Origin: Streptomyces ipomoeae 91-03
GTDB taxonomy: Bacteria > Actinomycetota > Actinomycetes > Streptomycetales > Streptomycetaceae
DNA length: 43,111 nucleotides
Direction of reading: 5' to 3'
Assembly (NCBI RefSeq): GCF_000317595.1
Contig: NZ_AEJC01000614.1
Location: forward strand, 1 to 43,111
Shown: one piece after another, positions 16,581-27,040 of the stretch
Layout of the letters: the number at the start of each line of letters is the position of its first letter
Numbering within the stretch: position 1 is the first letter of the stretch
Position numbers and translations under genes: made by a program
The notes under the pieces: model-generated
What the model was told of the DNA's origin: nothing
The model's input: only the letters and a program-made list of their open reading frames with translations
The model's database searches: none

Positions 16581-17318
16581 TCAGCGTTCCGCCTTGCTCT
16601 TGTATCCCCGCCCCCACTGCAACCCCCACCCGTACAACCGGTCGAGCTCCGACTGGAACCCGTAGACGAACTTCACTTCCCGGCGCACGATGATCTCCCC
16701 CTTGACGTTCTCGATCATCACCACCGCACAGGACCGCGCCTGCGAGTGCCGCTCGTCCAGCGGTATCTCGATCCGCGGCCCGTTGCTGGGGTACAGCGTG
16801 ACGACGGCGTGCGTACGGTCGAACGCCGGCGTCTGGTCGTAGATGTAGACGAAGACGAGCAGCCGCTTGAGGTCGTCCCGGTGGTCGAGGTTGATGTACA
16901 TCGTCTCGCCGGACCCCGACCCGAACCGGTCGTCGCCGCTGAGCCGCATGTACGGCGGGTCGTTGATGTCGCCGAGGAAGCCGCCCAGTGGCTGGACGAC
17001 GCCCTTGGTCCCGTCGGCCAGCTCGTACAGGCAGCCGAGGTCGAGGTCGACGTTGACCATGCTCTGGCTGTGCGCCTGCACGGGCTCCGGCCGCAGCGCC
17101 TGGAAGGGATGCCGCAGCACACTCTGCCGTTTGGGCCCGCCGATGTCGGACGTCCGCATCCGCCAGGAGAGATTGACCCGCAGATGTCCCACCGCGGCGT
17201 TCTGCTTGCTGAGCGACACCTTCTGGTGCCGTTTGGTCAGCTCGATCGCATTGGTCGCGGCGTTGCCCGCGTCGAACTCCGAGGCCCGCCCGCCGAAGAG
17301 GTTGTCCAGGAAACCCAT
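16581..17318 (-). CDS. TerA-like tellurium-resistance family protein
   Basis: A 245-residue protein starting MGFLDNLFGG. A helix-rich N-terminus (about 15-45) precedes a TerD-superfamily beta-sandwich: RVNLSWR, VNVDLDLGCLYELADGTKGVVQPLGG, then YMRLSGDDRFG, ETMYINLDH, LLVFVYIYDQTPAF and MIENVKGEIIVRREVKFV. The order matches TerA-like members. The fold and the Asp-rich loops suggest Ca2+ binding. It follows the DUF475 gene on the minus strand after 162 bp and ends facing the terD gene at 16523. A role in the membrane-associated Ter complex is inferred from family and context. Confidence 0.75.
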   Translation of the reverse strand: MGFLDNLFGGRASEFDAGNAATNAIELTKRHQKVSLSKQNAAVGHLRVNLSWRMRTSDIGGPKRQSVLRHPFQALRPEPVQAHSQSMVNVDLDLGCLYELADGTKGVVQPLGGFLGDINDPPYMRLSGDDRFGSGSGETMYINLDHRDDLKRLLVFVYIYDQTPAFDRTHAVVTLYPSNGPRIEIPLDERHSQARSCAVVMIENVKGEIIVRREVKFVYGFQSELDRLYGWGLQWGRGYKSKAER

Positions 17319-17480
17319 GCCCGCCCCACACCTGCCGTGTCCGTCGTCGCGTCAACCGCCGCGGGGCGGCCGACGGTGTCCTCGTCGACCGCCCCGCTGA
17401 GAGCGTTCCCTCACCCGTGGGGCCGTCACACTCCGGAACCGGTCACACCGGCCCGGGCGCCGCCCTACGGGGTTTCCGGG

Positions 17481-18626
17481 TCAGACCCCGGAGGAGACCT
17501 CCGCCTTCTCGGCGGAGTCAGCTTTTCCCGCCTCGGCCTCCAGCGCCTTGTTGCGGCGGACGGAGGACCAGAAGGAGGCGCCGATCAGGACGACGCCGAT
17601 GAGGCCGGTGATGATCTCGTTGATCTCGTACTGGATGGTGACGAGGAGGATCGCGGCGAGGGCGCCGATGGCGTAGTGGGCGCCGTGCTCCAGGTAGACG
17701 TAGTCGTCGAGGGTGCCCTGGCGGACCAGGTAGACGGTGAGGGACCGGACGTACATGGCGCCGATGCCGAGGCCGAGGGCCATCAGGACGATGTCGTTGG
17801 TGATGGCGAAGGCGCCGATGACACCGTCGAAGGAGAAGGAGGCGTCCAGGACCTCCAGGTAGAGGAACATGAAGAACGCGGCCTGGCCGGCCAGGGCGAC
17901 GGCCGATCGCGGCTTGCCGCTGCGTTCGGCCTCTTCCTCCTCCTCGTGCTCACGCTCCTCCTCTTCCTCCAGCTTGTCCTCGAAGTAGCCGGAGAGGCCG
18001 CCGACGACGAGATAGGTGATCAGACCGGCGAGGCCGGAGATCAGGACCGTCTGGGCCTTGTCGACGTGGGCGCCGCCGTGCTGGTGGGCGTTGGTCGCGA
18101 AGGTCATCGAGGTGATGAGCAGGACGACCATCGCGATACAGGCCGACAGCATGTCGACCTTGCCGAGTTTGGCCAGCGGGCGCTCCAGCCAGGCGAGCCA
18201 CTTGATCTCCCGGTCCTCGAAGACGAAGTCCAGGAAGATCATCAGCAGGAACATGCCGCCGAAGGCGGCGATCGCCGGGTGGGCGTCGGTCACCAGCTCC
18301 TGGTAGCGGTCCTTGTCGCTGAGCGCGAGGTCGACGGCCTCGATCGGGCCCAGCTGGGCGCTGATGGCGACGATGACGACGGGGAAGACCAGCCGCATGC
18401 CGAAGACGGCGATGAGGATGCCGACGGTGAGGAAGATCTTCTGCCAGAAGGCGTTCATCTTCTTCAGGATCCCGGCGTTGACCACCGCGTTGTCGAAGGA
18501 CAGCGAGATCTCGAGGATGGAGAGGATGGCCACGATGCCGAAGGCCGTCCATCCTCCGAACAGAACCGCTGCGACCAAGCCGAGCGCGGTGACCGCGAAC
18601 GACCAGCCGAAGGTTTTCAGAACCAC
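17481..18626 (-). CDS. DUF475 / TerC-type integral membrane protein
   Basis: A 381-residue polytopic protein with about eight or nine hydrophobic segments. Two acidic intramembrane motifs, SLSFDNAVVNA (near residue 41) and SFSFDGVIGAF, are the internal-repeat signature of the TerC/DUF475 branch of the LysE-like transporter superfamily, thought to handle divalent metal ions. Between the halves is a very acidic linker (LEEEEEREHEEEEEAER), and there is a hydrophilic Ala/Glu/Lys C-terminus. Its place among terD and terA-like genes fits the membrane partner of TerD proteins. ATG 18626 starts MVLKTFGWSF. Substrate unknown. Confidence 0.85.
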   Translation of the reverse strand: MVLKTFGWSFAVTALGLVAAVLFGGWTAFGIVAILSILEISLSFDNAVVNAGILKKMNAFWQKIFLTVGILIAVFGMRLVFPVVIVAISAQLGPIEAVDLALSDKDRYQELVTDAHPAIAAFGGMFLLMIFLDFVFEDREIKWLAWLERPLAKLGKVDMLSACIAMVVLLITSMTFATNAHQHGGAHVDKAQTVLISGLAGLITYLVVGGLSGYFEDKLEEEEEREHEEEEEAERSGKPRSAVALAGQAAFFMFLYLEVLDASFSFDGVIGAFAITNDIVLMALGLGIGAMYVRSLTVYLVRQGTLDDYVYLEHGAHYAIGALAAILLVTIQYEINEIITGLIGVVLIGASFWSSVRRNKALEAEAGKADSAEKAEVSSGV

Positions 18627-18763
18627 TGGCTACCCAATCGTGTTAGTACGGGGCTCCCCCGCGCCACGCGCGGCTTTACGAAACTTTGAATCCGAAGTCT
18701 AGTCGGGTGCCCCGCGCACCCCATGCGGCCCCTGCTTTTGCGCATATTGCGCGACGGGATGCG

Positions 18764-19339
18764 CTACGACACGTTCACACCGAAGTCCAGTGCGATGCCG
18801 CGCAGACCGGACGCGTACCCCTGTCCGACCGCTCGGAACTTCCACTCCCCGCCATAGCGATAGACCTCGCCGAAGATCATCGCGGTCTCGGTGGAGGCGT
18901 CCTCGGAGAGGTCGTAGCGGGCGAGTTCCTGGCCGTCGGCCTGGTTGACGACGCGGATGAAGGCGTTGCTGACCTGGCCGAACGTCTGGCCGCGGTTGTC
19001 CGCGTCATGGATGGAGACCGGGAAGACGATCTTGTCGCACTGGGCCGGCACCTTGGAGAGGTCGATGATCAGCGACTCGTCGTCACCGTCGCCCTCACCC
19101 GTCAGGTTGTCCCCGGTGTGCTCGACCGAGCCGTCCGGGCTCTTGAGCTGGTTGTAGAACACGAACCACTCGTCCCCCAGCACCCGCCCGCCCTGGCACA
19201 GCAGCGCGCTGGCGTCCAGGTCGAAGGGGGCGCCGGTGGTGGTCCGGACGTCCCAGCCGAGCCCGACCATCACCTGGGTGAGGTTCGGTGCGGCCTTGGA
19301 GAGGGAGACATTGCCTCCCTTGGCAAGCGTGACGCCCAT
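18764..19339 (-). CDS. TerD-family stress protein
   Basis: A 191-residue single-domain TerD protein: MGVTLAKGGNVSLSK, VGLGWDVRTTTG, FDLDASALL, EWFVFYNQLKSPDGSVEHTGDN, GDDESLIIDL, FPVSIHDADNRGQTFGQV, ELARYDLSEDAS and GEVYRYGGEWKFRAVGQGY. The Asp clusters of the Ca2+ sites are intact. Start ATG 19339 is chosen because it gives the family N-terminus, follows GGGGAGGACC and yields the standard 191-192 residues; the frame extends upstream without features. It lies 137 bp upstream of the DUF475 gene on the same strand and is closely similar to the copy at 21264-21839. Confidence 0.93.
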   Translation of the reverse strand: MGVTLAKGGNVSLSKAAPNLTQVMVGLGWDVRTTTGAPFDLDASALLCQGGRVLGDEWFVFYNQLKSPDGSVEHTGDNLTGEGDGDDESLIIDLSKVPAQCDKIVFPVSIHDADNRGQTFGQVSNAFIRVVNQADGQELARYDLSEDASTETAMIFGEVYRYGGEWKFRAVGQGYASGLRGIALDFGVNVS

Positions 19340-19543
19340 GGTGCTGGTCCTCCCCTGGGGTGAAACATCTGCGGTTGTCCTACACGTCCGGCGCCGCCCG
19401 TAAACGGTGCGGCGCCGAACGAATGTCGCAATCAACGGCCATGGGGAAGGGCCGAGCGCTGTTGTTCCACCGGTACTCCCCCGCGTCCACCGCCGACCAT
19501 ACCTCCGGTCAGGTGACACGCGGGGGAACGACGCCGGTCGGGG

Positions 19544-20419
19544 TCACCAGGGAGCCGGGCCTCCGTAGCCGTGCTCGGAGAGGTCGAACCAGTTGCCCTC
19601 GGGGTCCATGGCCCGGTACTCGGCGAACGGGCGGTCGGTGAACCGTTCGGCGGGCTTCGGAGTGCCCGCCGCCACCAGCGCTTCCGTGGTGGCCGCGGTG
19701 TCCTCGATGTGAAAACCGAAGTGATTCACACCGGTCGGGGTGTCGCCGTCCAGCCTGTGCTTGATGAGAGCGAGGCTCAGATACCCGTCGGAGAGGAAGC
19801 AACTGCCGTCGGGGTCCCGGTGGAAGAGCCGCATGGAGAACACCGTGGAGTAGAAGTCGGCCATCCGCTCCGGATCCCGGGCGACGATCGCCAGATGCCG
19901 CAGCGCGGGACGCCGGACGCCACCGGCGGGCTTCGACGCGGCCGGCGTCTCCGGCGCGCTCGCGGCCTCCTGTGCGAGCGGGGACTCCTGTGCGAGCGGG
20001 GACTCCTGTCCCTTCGGGGACTCCTTCGGGGCGGCCGGGACCATGTTGTGGAAGGCGATGATCGTCCAGGTGCCGTTCGTGTCGCGTTCGACGACCGCCA
20101 GGGCGTCGGTGGTGGCCAGTTCCGTGCCGTCCGGAGCGCTGATCGTGGACGCGGCGTCGACCGTCGCCAGGTCCGGGCGCGGGTGCCGTACGGACCGGAC
20201 CCGGGCGGTCAGACGGGTCGAGGCGTACCGGGTGCGGAACAGTTCGGCGTGGCCGGCCTCGATGCCCTTACGGCCGGCCGGTTTCTCCCCGCGTACGGTC
20301 GTGAAGTCGCAGTCCGGCGCGAAGACCGACGCGAAGAGCGCCGCGTCGCCTTCCGCCCAGCCCCGGGCCATGGTCTCCCAGAGGGCGTGGATCTGTGCGT
20401 CGTCGTGGGTGTTCGCCAT
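19544..20419 (-). CDS. SnoaL-like / VOC (glyoxalase-fold) fusion protein
   Basis: A 291-residue protein with two modules. Residues 1 to about 130 are a SnoaL-like/DUF4440 (SgcJ-type) cone: IHALWETMARGWAEGDAALFASVFAPDCDF, with the closing strands around ALAVVERD and WTIIAFHNMV. A Pro/Ala/Glu linker (about 130-165) holds a short tandem repeat SPLAQE. Residues about 170-291 are a VOC domain: LRHLAIVARDPERMADFYSTVF, FLSDGYLSLALIKH, GVNHFGFHIED and YRAMDPEGNWFDLSE, where His and Glu could bind metal. ATG 20419 lies five bases after the stop of the JAB-like gene and follows GGGAG, so the two are co-translated. A dioxygenase, lyase or isomerase role is possible; the substrate is unknown. Confidence 0.8.
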   Translation of the reverse strand: MANTHDDAQIHALWETMARGWAEGDAALFASVFAPDCDFTTVRGEKPAGRKGIEAGHAELFRTRYASTRLTARVRSVRHPRPDLATVDAASTISAPDGTELATTDALAVVERDTNGTWTIIAFHNMVPAAPKESPKGQESPLAQESPLAQEAASAPETPAASKPAGGVRRPALRHLAIVARDPERMADFYSTVFSMRLFHRDPDGSCFLSDGYLSLALIKHRLDGDTPTGVNHFGFHIEDTAATTEALVAAGTPKPAERFTDRPFAEYRAMDPEGNWFDLSEHGYGGPAPW

Positions 20420-20424
20420 CGTCG

Positions 20425-21063
20425 TCAGACTCCCGTCGTGGTTCGGGTGCGGATACGCAGGGGAAGTTCGGTGCCGCCGCCGGGAGCCCAGGCCGCGAGC
20501 GCGTGGTAGAAGACGTCGCCGCGGCGTTCCAGGTAGCAGATGATGTTGAGTGGCCACCCCGTTTGACCGAACACATGTCTGTCCATGGGGGTGGGCCGCT
20601 CGCTCAGCACGAGGCCGCGTTCCCGTGGCGGGCCGAGGCGGTGCCAGTCGGGGTGCATATGGATGGAGCCGAGCAGTTCGAGGCCGAGGGCGTCGGCCTC
20701 CCGGGAGGCCTTGAGCAGATCTCCGGAGTCGATCCACCAGGCGCGGTGCTCGTTCTCGTACGCGGCTCCGAAGCGCGGCACGATCGTCTCACTGAACTCC
20801 AGCAGGGCCGCCGGATCCGTCCTGCGCGCGTTGCGGCCGAAGGCCACCCGTTCGACGTGGAGGGTGGTGTGCCCGGGCCCAGGGTGCTCGGCGCTGCCGA
20901 GCAGGAGCGCGAAGCAGGGCAGCGGGGGTTCGGGGGTGATGAGCTGGTACTCGCCGACGGCGGCGGCCAGGAACTCGTCGAGCGCCTCGTCGTCCATCAG
21001 GACGGTGGGGAAGGTGTCCGCGGAGTCCTCACCCGATAAGTCGGGCATGCCTGACATGGTCAT
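20425..21063 (-). CDS. JAB/MPN-like domain protein, probably lacking the catalytic Glu
   Basis: A 212-residue protein. The C-terminal half reads LLGSIHMHPDWHRLG, then RPTPMDRH, then WPLNIICYLERRGDVFYHALAAW, the HxHP...S/TxxD layout of JAMM/JAB metal sites. The strand that should carry the catalytic Glu seems to be PPLPCFALLLG, in which Glu is replaced by Pro/Cys, so the enzyme may be inactive or use another acid. Between the two lies a long insertion with WWIDSGDLLKASREADALG. JAB domains cleave ubiquitin-like or small conjugates. ATG 21063 follows ACGGAGTAG. It leads a two-gene unit with the SnoaL-VOC gene, placed between two terD genes. The JAB assignment is by eye and only moderately sure. 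Confidence 0.6.
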   Translation of the reverse strand: MTMSGMPDLSGEDSADTFPTVLMDDEALDEFLAAAVGEYQLITPEPPLPCFALLLGSAEHPGPGHTTLHVERVAFGRNARRTDPAALLEFSETIVPRFGAAYENEHRAWWIDSGDLLKASREADALGLELLGSIHMHPDWHRLGPPRERGLVLSERPTPMDRHVFGQTGWPLNIICYLERRGDVFYHALAAWAPGGGTELPLRIRTRTTTGV

Positions 21064-21206
21064 CTACTCCGTTGCTTGTGGGGGGTGGTCGAGTGGGGAG
21101 CCCAGGGACGGACACTTCAAAGTTGCAGTACCTCGCTCGACGCATGGGGAAATCCCTCTGTGCGAAACAGACATGGGCCCGGATTCGGACCGACCACGGG
21201 CAAACG

Positions 21207-21244
21207 AAGAGCCCCCCGACCGGTTTCCCGGGCGGGGGGCTCTT
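21207..21244 (-). terminator. Strong terminator after terD
   Basis: AAGAGCCCCCCG (21207-21218) pairs with CGGGGGGCTCTT (21233-21244): a 12-bp perfect stem with a 14-nt loop, 20 bp beyond the stop of the terD gene on the minus strand. It separates that gene from the JAB-like unit. Confidence 0.85.
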
Positions 21245-21263
21245 CGGCCCGTCAGGGTATGAC

Positions 21264-21839
21264 TCAGACGTTCACACCGAAGTCCTGGGCGATGCCGCGC
21301 AGGCCCGAGGCGTAGCCCTGGCCGATGGCGCGGAACTTCCATTCGGCGCCGTGCCGGTACAGCTCGCCGAAGACCATGGCGGTCTCGGTCGAGGCGTCCT
21401 CGGAGAGGTCGTACCGGGCGATCTCGGCGCCGCCGGCCTGGTTCACCACGCGGATGAACGCGTTGCGGACCTGGCCGAAGGACTGCTGGCGGTTCTCGGC
21501 GTCGTAGATCGAGACCGGGAAGACGATCTTCTCGATCTGGGGCGGGACGGCGGCGAGGTCGACCTTGATCTGCTCGTCGTCGCCCTCGCCCTCACCGGTG
21601 AGGTTGTCACCGGTGTGTTCGACCGAACCGTCCGGGCTCTTGAGGTTGTTGAAGAAGACGAAGTTGGCGTCGGTGCCGACCTTGCCCGTGCCGTCCAGCA
21701 GCAGGGCACTGGCGTCCAGGTCGAAGTCGGTGCCGGTCGTGGTGCGGACGTCCCACCCCAGACCGACGATGACCGCGGTCAGGCCCGGAGCCTCCTTGGT
21801 CAGCGATACGTTGCCGCCCTTGCTGAGGCTGACTCCCAC
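21264..21839 (-). CDS. TerD-family stress protein
   Basis: A 191-residue TerD protein, a close paralogue of the copy at 18764-19339: MGVSLSKGGNVSLTK, VGLGWDVRTTTG, FDLDASALLLDGTGKVG, NFVFFNNLKSPDGSVEHTGDN, FPVSIYDAENRQQSFGQV, EIARYDLSEDAS and GELYRHGAEWKFRAIGQGY. Acidic Ca2+-site residues are conserved. The start is GTG 21839, with SD AAGGGAGGA five bases upstream. It has its own strong terminator (21207-21244) and a 112-bp gap to the peroxiredoxin gene upstream, so it is likely a single-gene transcript. Confidence 0.93.
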   Translation of the reverse strand: MGVSLSKGGNVSLTKEAPGLTAVIVGLGWDVRTTTGTDFDLDASALLLDGTGKVGTDANFVFFNNLKSPDGSVEHTGDNLTGEGEGDDEQIKVDLAAVPPQIEKIVFPVSIYDAENRQQSFGQVRNAFIRVVNQAGGAEIARYDLSEDASTETAMVFGELYRHGAEWKFRAIGQGYASGLRGIAQDFGVNV

Positions 21840-21951
21840 GAGTCCTCCCTTTGGTTTCAGGGGCGGGGAGCCCCGTCGTGCGTTGGTATCGGATCAACGA
21901 GTCGATCCTAGTGACGGGTTCCCGTTCGCCGCAGGCCTTGGCGCCGACAAA

Positions 21952-22410
21952 TCACAGGGTGTCGAGGGCGGCGACGTACTCGTTCAGGTCACGGGCGTCC
22001 GGCAGGGCGTTGACGACCGTCCAGCGGACCACGCCCTCCTTGTCGATGATGAACGTGCCGCGCACCGCGCAGCCCTTGTCCGCGTCGAACACGCCGTAGG
22101 CGCGGCTGACCTCGCCGTGCGGCCAGAAGTCCGACAGCAGCGGGTACTCGAGGCTCTCCTGCTCGGCGAAGACGCGCAGCGTGTGGATGGAGTCGTTCGA
22201 GACGGCCAGCAGCTGCACGTCGTCGTTGACGAACTTCGGCAGGTTGTCCCGCAGCTCGCACAGCTCCCCGGTGCACACCCCGGTGAACGCGAACGGATAG
22301 AACAACAGCACCACGTTCTTCTCCCCCCGGAAGTCCGAGAGCTTCACCGTGGCACCGTGGTTGTCCTTGAGCTCGAAGTCGGGGGCCTTGTCGCCGACCT
22401 GGATCGCCAT
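21952..22410 (-). CDS. Peroxiredoxin, AhpE/BCP type
   Basis: A 152-residue thiol peroxidase: VGDKAPDFELKDNHG, the active-site stretch LFYPFAFTGVCTGELCELRD with peroxidatic Cys46 in the Px3TxxC context, VSNDSIHTLRVFAEQ, YPLLSDFWPHGEVSRAYGVF, and the conserved Arg/Gly pair in VRGTFIIDKEG. A second Cys (Cys51) five residues on is as in many BCP-type atypical 2-Cys enzymes, while the length and AFTGVC resemble AhpE. It reduces hydroperoxides using a thiol donor. ATG 22410 is chosen (SD AGGAG); an in-frame ATG at 22431 gives a short Lys/Arg-rich extension. It lies next to terD, fitting an oxidative-stress neighbourhood. Confidence 0.92.
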   Translation of the reverse strand: MAIQVGDKAPDFELKDNHGATVKLSDFRGEKNVVLLFYPFAFTGVCTGELCELRDNLPKFVNDDVQLLAVSNDSIHTLRVFAEQESLEYPLLSDFWPHGEVSRAYGVFDADKGCAVRGTFIIDKEGVVRWTVVNALPDARDLNEYVAALDTL

Positions 22411-22471
22411 GATTCTCCTGCGTCCCTTCATGGACTGTTCGGGGGGCCCAGCCTACGCAGCAGACAGAACA

Positions 22472-22508
22472 CCCCTGGAAGGTGGCCCCGAAGGGCACCC
22501 TCCAGGGG
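22472..22508 (-). terminator. Hairpin terminator after the DUF3052 gene
   Basis: CCCCTGGA (22472-22479) pairs with TCCAGGGG (22501-22508), with further pairing inside (GGT/ACC and GCCC/GGGC) closed by a CGAA tetraloop. It lies 42 bp past the DUF3052 stop at 22550 on the minus strand. Confidence 0.75.
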
Positions 22509-22549
22509 CGCGGGCTCTCAGGCGGACAGGCCGCCCCGAAGGGCCGGGT

Positions 22550-22996
22550 TCACCTCTTGCCGCCGCCGGACTTGGCCGCCTTCGGCGTCACCAACCGGCT
22601 CCCACTCCAGTCCTTGCCGACGCTGACGCTCTTCGACGCGGACAACCCCGCAGTCGTCGCGGCTTCCGAGATGTCACTGGGCTCCACATAGCCGTCCCGC
22701 CCGGTCTTGGGCGTCAGCAGCAGGATCGAGCCACCCTCCTCGATGTACGTGGTGGCGTCCACCAGCACATCGGTCAGATCGCCGTCCTCGTCGCGGAACC
22801 ACAGCACGACGGCATCGGCCACGTCGTCGTACTCCTCATCGACGAGATCGCTGCCGATGACTTCCTCGATGGCCTCGCGGAGCTCCTGGTCGACATCGTC
22901 GTCGTAGCCGATCTCCTGGACCACCTGCTCGGGCTGGAACCCCAGCCTCACGGCAGGGTTCGTCCGCTCCTCCGCGTGGTCCGCGGTCGCGCTCAC
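22550..22996 (-). CDS. DUF3052-family protein
   Basis: A 148-residue acidic protein with NPAVRLGFQPEQVVQEIGYDDDVDQELREAIEE, then DEEYDDVADAVVLWFRDEDGDLTDVLVDA and SILLLTPKTGRDGYVEPSDISEAA, ending in a Lys/Gly-rich tail: the pattern of the actinobacterial DUF3052 family, function unknown. GTG 22996 is chosen because it has AGGAGG six bases upstream and yields the family N-terminus; an upstream extension to 23101 is non-conserved. It is divergent from aceE over 401 bp, an arrangement I recall as conserved in Streptomyces. Confidence 0.88.
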   Translation of the reverse strand: MSATADHAEERTNPAVRLGFQPEQVVQEIGYDDDVDQELREAIEEVIGSDLVDEEYDDVADAVVLWFRDEDGDLTDVLVDATTYIEEGGSILLLTPKTGRDGYVEPSDISEAATTAGLSASKSVSVGKDWSGSRLVTPKAAKSGGGKR

Positions 22997-23397
22997 GGGT
23001 TGCCTCCTGATCATGTTCGGGTGGGGTTGCCCCCGGGGAATCAGCCACGCGCGTACGCGAAGCGTTGGCCGTAGTCCACACGGGCGGGACGGATCGCGCA
23101 AGTACCCAGCCTCGGAGACCGCCGAAACGGTGACGATCCGGGCTGTGTCACCGCAACTCCCTGCGTGGATTCACAGCTCCAGGTGACGCACGCCACACCG
23201 ATATGCCCGATTTGCACATTCCGCAACCATCCGGGAGCACGATAGCCGAACGGCTTTACTACCTTTATCCCGCAAGCCACCGTCCCCGTTACCTCTCAGT
23301 AGAGGTGACGTAGACGCGCCCGAGGTACACGATGGGGAACGGTGCAGGCACCCATAAGAACCCATGAAGAGTGGCCCTCTGACAGCTAAGGAACAGC
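22997..23397. other. Intergenic region between the DUF3052 gene and aceE
   Basis: This 401-bp gap has no convincing ORF. It should hold promoters in both directions. It contains an imperfect inverted repeat at 23288-23309 and several AT-richer stretches (about 23200-23290) that suit the aceE promoter. The long leader of aceE could carry further control. Confidence 0.6.
23288..23309. promoter_or_regulatory. Inverted repeat upstream of aceE
   Basis: GTTACCTCT-CAGT-AGAGGTGAC has 9-base arms with one mismatch and lies 89-110 bp upstream of the aceE start. The size suits a GntR/TetR-type dimer operator. The binding protein is unknown. Confidence 0.45.
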
Positions 23398-26145
<2,748 letters not shown>

Positions 26146-26147
26146 GC

Positions 26148-26181
26148 GTTGTGTTGACAGCGGTGTTGTGTTGACAGCGGT
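26148..26181 (+). repeat. 17-bp perfect tandem duplication after aceE
   Basis: GTTGTGTTGACAGCGGT occurs twice back to back (26148-26164 and 26165-26181), just after the aceE stop. Each copy contains TTGACA, a consensus -35 hexamer. It looks like a recent slippage duplication; a doubled promoter element for the channel gene is possible. Confidence 0.85.
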
Positions 26182-26213
26182 ACAGACCGCCGCATAACAC
26201 GCTTGTCGGTGTC

Positions 26214-26247
26214 AAGGGGTGGTGAATCTCCGGGTTCACCACCCCTT
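26214..26247 (+). terminator. aceE terminator
   Basis: AAGGGGTGGTGAA (26214-26226) pairs perfectly with TTCACCACCCCTT (26235-26247), giving a 13-bp stem and an 8-nt loop, 68 bp after the aceE stop. It separates aceE from the K+ channel gene. Confidence 0.85.
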
Positions 26248-26268
26248 CACGTTTTCTACGATGCGGCC

Positions 26269-27027
26269 ATGAAGCTGCGATCGGGCTCGGGGCGGGCCCG
26301 TTGGGAAGAGCTCACGGAGCGACCGTTGTTCGGGCTGGCCGCGGCGTTCGCCGTCGCATACGCCGTGCCGATCGTGTGGCCCGACGCCGACGCGGACGTG
26401 AAGCGGTGGTGCGAGGTCGTCGAGTGGGGGGTGTGGGGCGCGTTCGCGCTCGACTACGTCGTCCGGCTCGTCCTCGCCGAGGACCGGCGGGAGTTCGTAC
26501 GGAGACGGTGGCTGGACCTGTGCGCGGTGGTGCTGCCGATGCTCCAACAGCTGCGGTTGCTGCGGCTGGTGGCGACGCTGCTGCTGGTCGGCCAGCGGGC
26601 GCGGATGGCGTCGCAGATAAGGCTCACGACGTATGTCGGCGGGTCGGTGATCGGGCTGTTGATGTTCGGGTCGCTGGCGGTGCTGTCCGTGGAGCGGGAC
26701 TCGCCGAACGGGAACATCCACACGCTGGGCGACGCGGTGTGGTGGTCGTTCACGACGATGACGACCGTGGGGTACGGCGATCACGCGCCGACGACCGGGC
26801 TGGGGCGGGTGTTGGCCGTCGGGCTGATGCTGGCGGGGATCGCGTTGCTGGGTGTGGTGACCGCGAACATCGCGGCGTGGTTCATAGCCCGGTTCGAGAA
26901 GGACGATGCGGAGGAGCGGCGGCAGACCGCCGCGATCGCCGAGTTGGCGGAGGAGGTTCGGCTGCTGCGGGCGGAGGTCGCGGCGCTGCGCTCCGCGGCG
27001 GGGACCGTGCCGAAACAGCACCGCTGA
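26269..27027 (+). CDS. Voltage-gated-type potassium channel
   Basis: A 252-residue membrane protein. Hydrophobic segments lie near residues 18-37, 50-68, 80-105 (with LRLLRLVATLL, an S4-like Arg-spaced stretch) and 118-140. The pore loop WWSFTTMTTVGYGD carries the K+ selectivity filter TVGYGD (about 166-171), and a last helix VLAVGLMLAGIALLGVVTANIAAW follows. The C-terminus is a coiled coil (EEVRLLRAEVAALRSA) that probably assembles the tetramer. ATG 26269 starts MKLRSG; the frame is open upstream but runs through the terminator. No clear SD is visible. Confidence 0.92.
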   Translation: MKLRSGSGRARWEELTERPLFGLAAAFAVAYAVPIVWPDADADVKRWCEVVEWGVWGAFALDYVVRLVLAEDRREFVRRRWLDLCAVVLPMLQQLRLLRLVATLLLVGQRARMASQIRLTTYVGGSVIGLLMFGSLAVLSVERDSPNGNIHTLGDAVWWSFTTMTTVGYGDHAPTTGLGRVLAVGLMLAGIALLGVVTANIAAWFIARFEKDDAEERRQTAAIAELAEEVRLLRAEVAALRSAAGTVPKQHR

Positions 27028-27040
27028 CGGCCCGGCCGCG

